The position numbers were made by a program, and so were the translations under genes. Shown here piece by piece: positions 6,391 to 11,340 of a DNA stretch of 11,340 bases; position 1 is the stretch's first letter, and every line of letters starts with the position of its first letter. The DNA is taken from assembly GCA_028688235.1 (NCBI GenBank), contig JAQTYP010000067.1:1-11340 (forward strand). Reading direction: 5' to 3'. The notes beneath the pieces were generated by a model. That model was not told the DNA's origin. It made no database searches and worked only from the letters and a program-made list of their open reading frames with translations. The DNA is from Methylomonas sp. GTDB taxonomy: Bacteria; Pseudomonadota; Gammaproteobacteria; Methylococcales; Methylomonadaceae.

Positions 6391-6488
6391 GGTTCCCAAG
6401 CTCCGGCGTGGGAACCGGACCAAGGACGCTCCAGCGTCCAGAACCGCGGAGCGGTTCAACATGCATTCCCACGCCGGAGCGTGGGAAC
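6391..6488. repeat. REP-like element of four consecutive hairpins
   Basis: Four inverted repeats lie almost end to end. At 6391-6416, GGTTCCCA pairs with TGGGAACC. At 6424-6439, GGACGCT pairs with AGCGTCC around a CC loop. At 6441-6457, GAACCGC pairs with GCGGTTC around GGA. At 6466-6487, TTCCCACGC pairs with GCGTGGGAA around CGGA. The first and last hairpins are near-identical reverse complements of each other, so the whole element also has inverted ends. This is the form of mobilised intergenic repeats (REP/BIME or MITE-like). It sits between the DUF4242 and SBP56 genes and could act as an mRNA processing, stability or attenuation element. Confidence 0.75.
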
Positions 6489-6511
6489 GATAAACCAGGG
6501 GAGAGAACACC

Positions 6512-7825
6512 ATGAATTTCAAACTAAGCACCATCACCGCCGCGCTGCTGCTCGGCACCGCCAGCCTGTCGGTTCGAGCCGACGAAACCTGTGCCTCGCC
6601 GTATATGGCGAAAATCACGGGGCAAGAAGACTTCGTCTATGTCTGGACGCTTGGCGCCGAAGGCATCGGCGACGAGCAGGACAAACTGGTGACCGTCGAC
6701 GTCAATCCCAAATCCAAACAATACGGCAAAGTCGTCGCCAGCCTGTCGGTCGGCGGCCGTAACGAAGCCCATCATTCCGACTTTACCGACGACCGCCGCT
6801 TCTTGTGGGCCGGGGGCCTCGATACCAATAAAATCTTCATCTTCGACGTCGCGACCGATCCTGCCAAGCCCAAATTGACCAAGACCATCACCGATTTCGT
6901 CGCCAAGAGCGGTGGTGTGGTGGGGCCGCACAGTCTTTACGCCCTGCCGGGACGCATGATCATTACCGGCCTTTCCAATAATAAAGATCACGGCGGTCGC
7001 ACGGCGATTGTCGAATACAGCAATGCCGGCGATTACATTGCGACTTACTGGCTGCCGACCGACGACAATCTGCAGGGCGCAATCAAGTCCGGCAAATACG
7101 CCGACGGCTACAACTACGACGTCCGCGTGCTGCCGCGCAAGAACCTGATGCTGACTTCGTCGTTCACCGGCTGGTCGAATTACATGATGGATTTCGGCAA
7201 GATGCTCGGCGACGCGGAAGCGATGAAGCACTTCGGCAATACCGTAGTGCAATGGGACTTGCACAGCCGCCAGCCGAAAAAAGTTTTCGACGTACCGGGT
7301 GCCCCATTGGAAATTCGTTGCGCTTGGGAAGAAAATCATAATTACTGCTTCACCAGCACCGCGTTAACCTCGAAAATCTGGCTGATATACCAGGACGACA
7401 AAGGCGAATGGCAGGCCAAGGACGTGGCCGACATCGGCGAACCGGCCAAGGTGCCGCTGCCGGTGGATATTTCGATCTCCAGCGACGACAAGACCCTGTG
7501 GGTCAACACCTTCATGGACGGCAAGACCCGTCGCTTCGACATCAGCGATCCCTTTCATCCGAAACAAGTGTTCGAGCAAAAGATAGCCTCCCAGGTCAAC
7601 ATGGTGTCGTCGAGCTGGGACGGTAAGCGCCTGTATTACACCTCGTCGCTATTGGCCAACTGGGACAAGAAAGGCGCGGATAACGAGCAGTTTTTCAAGG
7701 CTTATGATTGGGACGGCAGCAAGCTGAGCGAGAAGTTTTCGATTGACTTTAACAAGGAGAAACTGGGCAGAGCCCACCAAATGCGCTTTGGTGCTTACGC
7801 CTTGTACAACACCCCTAAAAAATAA
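6512..7825 (+). CDS. Periplasmic SBP56-family protein, probable methanethiol oxidase
   Basis: This is a 437-residue member of the selenium-binding-protein-56 family. Bacterial exported members include the copper enzyme methanethiol oxidase (MtoX), which turns methanethiol, oxygen and water into formaldehyde, sulfide and hydrogen peroxide. A Sec signal peptide ends near residue 23 (SVRA-DET). The mature protein opens with CASP (Cys27), as in SELENBP1. The conserved histidines sit in EAHHSD (87-88), GPHSLY (140) and RAHQMRFG (422). Other family matches are the TVDVNPKSKQYG, PLEIRC and FDISDPFHPK segments; a beta-propeller is expected. AGGGGAG (6497-6503) lies eight bases before the ATG. The gene is probably co-transcribed with the DUF4242 gene under the NemR-like repressor and ends at a strong hairpin. 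No SCO1 or MauG-type partner, as described beside mtoX in Hyphomicrobium, is visible here. Substrate specificity is inferred from the family. Confidence 0.87.
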   Translation: MNFKLSTITAALLLGTASLSVRADETCASPYMAKITGQEDFVYVWTLGAEGIGDEQDKLVTVDVNPKSKQYGKVVASLSVGGRNEAHHSDFTDDRRFLWAGGLDTNKIFIFDVATDPAKPKLTKTITDFVAKSGGVVGPHSLYALPGRMIITGLSNNKDHGGRTAIVEYSNAGDYIATYWLPTDDNLQGAIKSGKYADGYNYDVRVLPRKNLMLTSSFTGWSNYMMDFGKMLGDAEAMKHFGNTVVQWDLHSRQPKKVFDVPGAPLEIRCAWEENHNYCFTSTALTSKIWLIYQDDKGEWQAKDVADIGEPAKVPLPVDISISSDDKTLWVNTFMDGKTRRFDISDPFHPKQVFEQKIASQVNMVSSSWDGKRLYYTSSLLANWDKKGADNEQFFKAYDWDGSKLSEKFSIDFNKEKLGRAHQMRFGAYALYNTPKK

Positions 7826-7832
7826 GCCTGTT

Positions 7833-7871
7833 ACCGCCAAGTGCTATCCGGCGCTTGGCGGTCCCACTTTT
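7833..7871 (+). terminator. Terminator after the SBP56 gene
   Basis: A 12-pair stem with one G-T pair (ACCGCCAAGTGC with GCGCTTGGCGGT, loop TATCCG) starts seven bases after the stop codon. It is followed by CCCACTTTT. The stem is strong and the T-run short and slightly displaced. It isolates nth from the upstream unit. Confidence 0.7.
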
Positions 7872-7887
7872 CGGAAGCGATTTACTG

Positions 7888-7945
7888 ATATATCGAGTTG
7901 GGCTTTTAACTGAGGTAATATCGCCCGATAAAAACCTCGATATAT
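7888..7945 (+). promoter_or_regulatory. Structured leader or operator before nth
   Basis: ATATATCGAG (7888-7897) and CTCGATATAT (7936-7945) are perfect 10-base inverted repeats 38 bases apart, ending seven bases before the nth ATG. Between them lies a nested set: GAGGT (7912-7916) with ACCTC (7934-7938), and TATCG with CGATA (7919-7930). The two outer pairings share three bases (7936-7938), so they cannot both be complete at once. The function is unknown. Confidence 0.4.
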
Positions 7946-7952
7946 TTTCAGA

Positions 7953-8597
7953 ATGAACAAACAAACCCGTCTGGCGATTTTCGACCGGCTAGCCTTGGCG
8001 ATACCGGAACCCACTACCGAGCTGAATTACAGTACGCCCTTCGAGCTATTGATTGCGGTGGTATTGTCGGCCCAAGCCACCGACAAGGGCGTCAACAAAG
8101 CCACCGAAAAATTATTCAAAGTAGCCAACACGCCGCAGACTATCCTAGCCTTGGGCGAAGAAGGACTGAAGGAATACATCAAAACCATAGGCCTTTTTAA
8201 CAGCAAGGCGGCCAATATCATCAAGCTGTGCGAATCGTTGATTGAGCGACATGACGGCGAAGTGCCTCAATCGCGCGAGGCTCTGGAAGCCTTGGCCGGC
8301 GTCGGCCGCAAGACCGCCAACGTCATTTTGAATACCGCATTCGGTCACGAGACCATCGCCGTCGATACCCATATATTCCGCGTCTCCAACCGGACCGGCG
8401 TCGCGCCGGGCAAAAACGTATTGGAAGTCGAAAAGAAGCTGGAAAAACACGTACCGGCTCAACATAAGAAGGATGCCCACCATCTGCTGATACTGCATGG
8501 CCGCTATGTCTGCGTCGCCAGAAAGCCTCGCTGCCCCAAGTGCTGCATTGCCGATTTATGCGAGTTCGAAGAAAAAACTACCGCCGTGTCATTATAA
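7953..8597 (+). CDS. nth: Endonuclease III
   Basis: Nth is a base-excision-repair DNA glycosylase and AP lyase that removes oxidised pyrimidines. The 214 residues align without gaps to my memory of the E. coli enzyme through most of their length. The helix-hairpin-helix is LAGVGRKTANVI (114-125), with catalytic Lys120; the catalytic Asp138 lies in IAVDTHIFRV. The four cysteines of the [4Fe-4S] cluster are 187, 194, 197 and 203, in C-x6-C-x2-C-x5-C spacing, with an extra Cys198. The ATG at 7953 gives the usual MNK start, but no Shine-Dalgarno is present; instead an arm of an inverted repeat ends seven bases upstream. Upstream rnf genes, which accompany nth in some gammaproteobacteria, are absent here, and the gene appears to be transcribed alone. 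Confidence 0.97.
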   Translation: MNKQTRLAIFDRLALAIPEPTTELNYSTPFELLIAVVLSAQATDKGVNKATEKLFKVANTPQTILALGEEGLKEYIKTIGLFNSKAANIIKLCESLIERHDGEVPQSREALEALAGVGRKTANVILNTAFGHETIAVDTHIFRVSNRTGVAPGKNVLEVEKKLEKHVPAQHKKDAHHLLILHGRYVCVARKPRCPKCCIADLCEFEEKTTAVSL

Positions 8598-8598
8598 T
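8593..8598 (+). promoter_or_regulatory. Possible -10 box for the hvf operon
   Basis: A perfect TATAAT overlaps the nth stop codon, 92 bases before the hvfA ATG. No good -35 box lies 17 bases upstream. A second candidate, AATAAT at 8660-8665, is nearer the gene. The leader between them holds GGGCA and TGCCC as a possible stem. Neither candidate is certain. Confidence 0.25.
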
Positions 8599-8689
8599 GA
8601 GGTGGACGTATCACGGGCATTGAGCTATGGTGTGCCCTGCTTGGTTTTGGCTAAGCCTGAATAATAAAAATCATTCGAGAGGATAGAGC

Positions 8690-9241
8690 ATGAAAAAATT
8701 TAACAAAACACCTTTAACTTTGGCCATGGGTACTACCGCGGTGATTTCGGGCTTTTCGGCCAATGCCAATGCCGAAATCAATCCGTTCGCGCTGAGTGAA
8801 TTGTCCTCAGGCTACATGGTGGCGGAAGCTTCCAACAAAACCGGCCACGGCGCCTGCGGCGGCAACGTAGCCGACGCCAACGGCAATAAAATAACCGGCG
8901 CTAAAAAAGAAGCCGGCGCCGATAAAGCCCCCAAAACCAAAAAAGCCGAAGGTTCCTGCGGCGAAGGCATGTGCGGCGGCATGATGGATGGCGGCAAAAT
9001 GAAAAAAGGTATGGAAGGCATGTGCGGAGAAATGATGAAAGGCAAGGAAGGCATGTGCGGCATGATGGGTGGCATGAAAGGTATGGGGCACGGCGACAAA
9101 TCCGAAGAAGGCAGTTGCGGCGCGATGATGAAAGGAGACGAAGCCAAGAAAGGTGGTGAAGGCTCCTGCGGCTCGATGATGAAAGGTGGCGAGGGCAGTT
9201 GCGGCTCTAAAGTCGATGCCGATAAAGCGGCAGGCGAGTAA
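8690..9241 (+). CDS. hvfA: HvfA-type RiPP metallophore precursor with seven EG-x-CG motifs
   Basis: This is a 183-residue exported precursor peptide, expected to be modified on cysteine by the MNIO enzyme encoded next. A signal peptide with a basic start (MKKFNKT) ends near residue 28 (SANANA-EI). A leader-like region of about 29-86 contains GHGACGG with Cys56 and a Lys/Ala-rich linker. The core (87-172) holds seven EG-x-CG motifs with cysteines at 90, 95, 112, 123, 143, 160 and 171. Between them are methionine pairs in CG-x-MMKG form, 17 Met in the core. A GAGAGGA ribosome binding site ends six bases before the ATG. In Haemophilus HvfA the EG-x-CG cysteines become oxazolone-thioamide pairs that bind copper; related bufferins carry thiooxazoles. 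The same chemistry here is inferred. The peptide is longer and richer in Met than the simplest HvfA proteins I recall. It is not of the DUF2282 bufferin type. Confidence 0.88.
   Translation: MKKFNKTPLTLAMGTTAVISGFSANANAEINPFALSELSSGYMVAEASNKTGHGACGGNVADANGNKITGAKKEAGADKAPKTKKAEGSCGEGMCGGMMDGGKMKKGMEGMCGEMMKGKEGMCGMMGGMKGMGHGDKSEEGSCGAMMKGDEAKKGGEGSCGSMMKGGEGSCGSKVDADKAAGE
8948..9205 (+). repeat. EG-x-CG / Met-Met modular repeat array in hvfA
   Basis: Seven modules of Glu-Gly-[Ser or Met]-Cys-Gly are separated by 5-20 residues. Four of the seven are followed by x-Met-Met and most spacers end in Lys-Gly or Gly-Gly. At the DNA level the last modules share runs such as GATGATGAAAGG, so the array could gain or lose units by slippage or unequal recombination. 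Confidence 0.85.
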
Positions 9242-9269
9242 TTCGCATACGCTCCAGCCCTGATACACG

Positions 9270-10115
9270 ATGAATAATAGCGATTCATCACGGCAACAAT
9301 GCCGAGCGGGCCTGGGATTAAGGCGATCCTTTTTGTCCGAAATCGTCGACAATCCGCCCGCCGGCGTCGATTTTTACGAAGTGGCGCCCGAAAACTGGAT
9401 GACTATCGGCGGCAAAACGGGTAAGCAGTTCAGGGCCATGACGGAACGTTGCGAATTTGTCTGTCATGGCCTGTCCTTATCGATAGGTAGCAGCGACGCC
9501 CTAGACGAAGATTTCGTGTTTGCGTTGAAGCGATTCATGGCCGAGCACGGCATCAGATTTTACAGCGAGCATCTAAGCTATTGCAGCCACGAAGGCCACT
9601 TATACGATCTGATGCCGATGCCGTTCACCGAGGACGCGGTCAAACACGTTGCCGGGCGTATCCGGCGGGTGCAAGACATTCTGGAACATAAAATAGCGAT
9701 AGAAAACATTTCCTATTACGCGACGCCAAGTCGGGAAATGTCCGAGATCGAATTCTTCAATGCGGTGGTCGAAGAAGCCGATTGCAACGTGTTGATAGAC
9801 ATCAACAACATCTACGTCAACAGCGTCAATCACGGCTACGACGCCGAAGAATTTCTAAGCAAGATGCCCGGCAACCGCATCGCCTATGCCCATATCGCCG
9901 GCCATTACGTCGAGGCCGCGGATTTTCTGGTCGACACCCACGGTTCGGCGGTGATCGATCCGGTCTGGATGCTGTTGAACAAGGCTTATGATTGTTTCGG
10001 CGTGTTTCCAACGCTGTTGGAACGCGATTTCAACCTGCCGCCACTGGCGGAATTATTGAAAGAAGTCGAAACGATACGTAGCGTTCAGCGCCATGCGGCT
10101 AACGGGGCAACGTAA
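9270..10115 (+). CDS. hvfB: HvfB, DUF692 multinuclear non-heme iron-dependent oxidase (MNIO)
   Basis: This 281-residue TIM-barrel enzyme belongs to the DUF692 family, which includes MbnB of methanobactin synthesis. These enzymes use two or three iron ions and oxygen to rebuild peptide cysteines. Family landmarks are all present: GLGLRRSF (14-21), VAPENW (38-43), HGLSLSIG (66-73), SEHLSYC (99-105), IENISYY (144-150), DINNIYVNSVNHGYD (177-191), HIAGH (208-212), DTHGSAV (222-228) and LLERDFNLPPL (249-259). The likely iron ligands are among His66, His101, Glu145, Asp177, His208, Asp222, His224 and Glu251. The start lies 28 bases after the hvfA stop and has no clear Shine-Dalgarno, which would keep enzyme levels below those of the peptide. 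The stop overlaps hvfC by one base (TAATG). It should act in the cytoplasm before export of the peptide. Confidence 0.93.
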   Translation: MNNSDSSRQQCRAGLGLRRSFLSEIVDNPPAGVDFYEVAPENWMTIGGKTGKQFRAMTERCEFVCHGLSLSIGSSDALDEDFVFALKRFMAEHGIRFYSEHLSYCSHEGHLYDLMPMPFTEDAVKHVAGRIRRVQDILEHKIAIENISYYATPSREMSEIEFFNAVVEEADCNVLIDINNIYVNSVNHGYDAEEFLSKMPGNRIAYAHIAGHYVEAADFLVDTHGSAVIDPVWMLLNKAYDCFGVFPTLLERDFNLPPLAELLKEVETIRSVQRHAANGAT

Positions 10116-10870
10116 TGGACGCCGATTTCAAAACCTTGCAAGCGCAGTTTGCCGCCTATATTCGCGATCCCGAACATCAGCCGCTGCCGGCCGACACCGA
10201 CCCGCAGCGCATGGCGATGTATCGCGAACTGTTTTTCAACAACATCAACGGCTTTTTAAGCAGCAACTTTCCGGTACTGCGCAAGATCATCAACGATGAC
10301 GACTGGCAGGCCCTGGCCAAGGACTTTTATCTGCGCCACCGGTGCAGGACGCCGCATTTTTCCGAAATCGCCGAGGAATTCCTGGATTATCTGCAAAACG
10401 AGCGCCATGCAGCCGGCGACTTTCCTTTTCTGTTGGAGCTGGCGCATTACGAATGGGTGGAAATGGCATTGTCTATCGCCAAAGACGCGCCGGTTTTTGG
10501 CGACGCGGCATTTGTGGCCGATGTTTTGCAAAGACAAATAGTCCTGTCACCATTGGCCTGGCCTCTGGCTTACCAATATCCGGTGCAACGCATAGGCCCG
10601 GATTATTTACCGTCGGCACCGCCTGAGCAGGCAACTTATTTGATCGTTTATCGCGATCTTGAAGACGAGGTGCATTTCATGCAGGCTACACCTCTCGTTT
10701 TCAGGATGCTGCAACTCTTGGAGCAAAGCCAGCCTGTCAGCGGTTCGGCCAGTTTGGCCGCCTTGGTCAAAGAAATGTCCGATCTCGACCCCGAAAGCCT
10801 AAATCACGGCGCGAGCTGTCTGACACAATTGGCCGAGAAAGGCATAATCATTCCGGCCGATGCCGGCTAA
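10115..10870 (+). CDS. hvfC: HvfC, DUF2063 partner protein of the MNIO
   Basis: This 251-residue protein has an N-terminal DUF2063 domain, annotated in databases as a putative DNA-binding domain. In MNIO operons its role is recognition and delivery of the precursor peptide, not DNA binding. The signature MYRELFFNNINGFLSSNFP runs from about 35 to 53, then VLRKII, DFYLRHRCRTPHFSEIAEEFLDYL (about 70-93, with the family's C-x-TPHF) and FLLELAHYEWVEMAL (about 104-118). The C-terminal half (about 130-250) is typical of the longer family members and contains a winged-helix-like tail region. Its ATG overlaps the hvfB stop, so the two proteins are probably made in step and form a complex. The 3' end overlaps the convergent ASCH gene by 23 bases. 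No DoxX-type hvfD/bufD follows, so this is the minimal three-gene form. Confidence 0.9.
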   Translation: MDADFKTLQAQFAAYIRDPEHQPLPADTDPQRMAMYRELFFNNINGFLSSNFPVLRKIINDDDWQALAKDFYLRHRCRTPHFSEIAEEFLDYLQNERHAAGDFPFLLELAHYEWVEMALSIAKDAPVFGDAAFVADVLQRQIVLSPLAWPLAYQYPVQRIGPDYLPSAPPEQATYLIVYRDLEDEVHFMQATPLVFRMLQLLEQSQPVSGSASLAALVKEMSDLDPESLNHGASCLTQLAEKGIIIPADAG

Positions 10871-11183
10871 AACTGTGCACCCAAACCAGCCCGTCGTCGT
10901 TCCATTCCATAGTGGCGTGCATCTTTAATATTAAATCCTTATATATCGCCAAACTGGGATAACCCTCTGCCTGAGCATCCAGGTCGCTCATGTCGCCTAT
11001 TCTCTGTCTTTCGACAGATGTAACGACGAATTCCACCCCTTCCAATTCAAAGGTTTCGCCGGGATAGGCATACAAACCGTCGCGGCGTTGTTGAGTCTTG
11101 CGACCGCTTAGGGCCGCCTCCACCAATTTGGGGTGACGAATCAATCTATCGATTTCACAGGTTTTTTCGGGATAAACGTTCAC
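10848..11183 (-). CDS. ASCH-domain protein
   Basis: This is a 111-residue cytoplasmic protein. The ASCH motif G-x-K-x-x-x-R appears as SGRKTQQRR (Gly27, Lys29, Arg33). It is followed by the beta-strand region YPGETFELEGVEFVV (40-54), VERQRIGDM (57-65) and a C-terminal WVHSF strand (101-105). ASCH proteins have a PUA-like fold linked to RNA binding, and some members hydrolyse modified cytidines; the role of this one is not known. The start is a GTG at 11183, with GAGG ten bases away. That GAGG lies in one arm of a perfect inverted repeat. The gene is convergent with and overlaps hvfC, so antisense interference between the two transcripts is possible, but a functional link to the RiPP operon is not implied. 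Confidence 0.82.
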   Translation of the reverse strand: MNVYPEKTCEIDRLIRHPKLVEAALSGRKTQQRRDGLYAYPGETFELEGVEFVVTSVERQRIGDMSDLDAQAEGYPSLAIYKDLILKMHATMEWNDDGLVWVHSFSRHRPE

Positions 11184-11194
11184 TTTATTATTGC

Positions 11195-11239
11195 CTCGTT
11201 AAAAATGCATGGCAGACTAATCCAATAAGTTTTAACGAG
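11195..11239 (-). promoter_or_regulatory. Inverted repeat in the ASCH leader covering the ribosome binding site
   Basis: CTCGTTAAAA (11195-11204) and TTTTAACGAG (11230-11239) are perfect 10-base inverted repeats 25 bases apart. In the minus-strand mRNA the arm nearer the gene contains the GAG of the GAGG ribosome binding site for the GTG start. Folding would therefore hide it. It might instead be a protein operator. Related CTCGTT/AACGAG strings recur at 11257-11263 and 11282-11289. Confidence 0.4.
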
Positions 11240-11292
11240 CAAGCTATTTGCACGGTAACGAGGGTTTTGAAAAAATGGCTTCTCGTTTAAAA

Positions 11293-11329
11293 CGGGACAA
11301 AGAGGGAGGCTTAACCTCTGACTGTCCCG
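11293..11329 (-). terminator. Hairpin at right edge, possible terminator for a gene entering from the right
   Basis: CGGGACA pairs with TGTCCCG, and inside it AGAGG pairs with CCTCT around a nine-base loop. On the minus strand the stem is followed by TTTTAAA, a short T-run. On the plus strand no T-run follows. The gene it would serve is outside the window. Confidence 0.4.
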
Positions 11330-11340
11330 GCTTAAGTTGG

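Noticed and set aside
6524..7339. A 271-codon open frame on the minus strand
   Set aside because: It lies opposite the well-recognised SBP56 gene, and its composition is that of an antisense shadow in high-GC codons; no domain or ribosome binding site.
8807..9352. A minus-strand frame rich in His and Ala, tempting as a metal-binding protein
   Set aside because: The His-Ala pattern is the antisense reading of the Met-Met and EG-x-CG repeats of hvfA; the plus strand has a signal peptide, ribosome binding site and operon context.
11275..11340. A 22-codon open frame from an ATG at 11275 running off the right edge
   Set aside because: It runs straight through the compound hairpin, has only a distant GAGGG, and is too short to judge.
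1..11340. CRISPR arrays, tRNA, rRNA, insertion sequences or prophage genes
   Set aside because: No direct-repeat/spacer pattern, cloverleaf, transposase or integrase was seen; the only mobile-like unit is the hairpin element at 6391-6488.

Overview
The window reads as chromosomal DNA of a gammaproteobacterium. The style of the proteins (HldE, Nth and WrbA close to gammaproteobacterial forms, an SBP56/methanethiol-oxidase protein, and an MNIO peptide-modification operon) suggests a methylotroph or methanotroph of the Methylococcales, such as a Methylomonas or Methylobacter relative. That placement is inference from protein resemblance; there is no rRNA or methane-oxidation gene here to prove it. 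No phage, insertion sequence, tRNA, rRNA or CRISPR array was seen.

Layout. Bases 1-998 (minus) hold the kinase half of hldE (LPS heptose synthesis), cut by the window edge. Divergent from it, arsC and wrbA overlap by one base at 1071-2014. Next come three small accessory genes: a secreted DUF4124 protein (minus, 2117-2464, probable TTG start), a YjfB-like putative motility protein (minus, 2563-2748), and an unrecognised 230-residue protein (plus, 2960-3652). The last carries four copies of a P-x-D-[SA]-V-L-[RK]-R-H-[YF] repeat in a strict 25-residue register. A fused APH-like/P-loop kinase protein follows on the minus strand (3667-5268).

Bases 5340-7871 form a coherent regulatory unit. A NemR-like TetR repressor is followed by an intrinsic terminator, then a DUF4242 protein and a periplasmic SBP56/methanethiol-oxidase-type protein. 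An identical 12-base sequence containing the palindrome GACCGGTC sits in the promoter region of tetR and again in front of the DUF4242 gene, so the repressor probably controls itself and the two downstream genes. A roughly 98-base REP-like element made of four consecutive hairpins separates the DUF4242 and SBP56 genes.

After nth (endonuclease III) lies the most interesting part: a three-gene RiPP operon at 8690-10870. It encodes a secreted precursor with seven EG-x-CG motifs among Met-Met spacers (HvfA type), a DUF692/MNIO multinuclear iron oxygenase (HvfB) and a DUF2063 partner (HvfC). By analogy with HvfABC, bufferins and methanobactin, the cysteines are expected to be converted to copper-binding heterocycles. 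A convergent ASCH-domain gene overlaps the 3' end of hvfC, and its leader can fold so that its ribosome binding site is paired. The right edge holds a hairpin that looks like a minus-strand terminator for a gene beyond the window. No gene-free stretch exceeds 300 bases; the longest is the 211-base divergent region 2749-2959.
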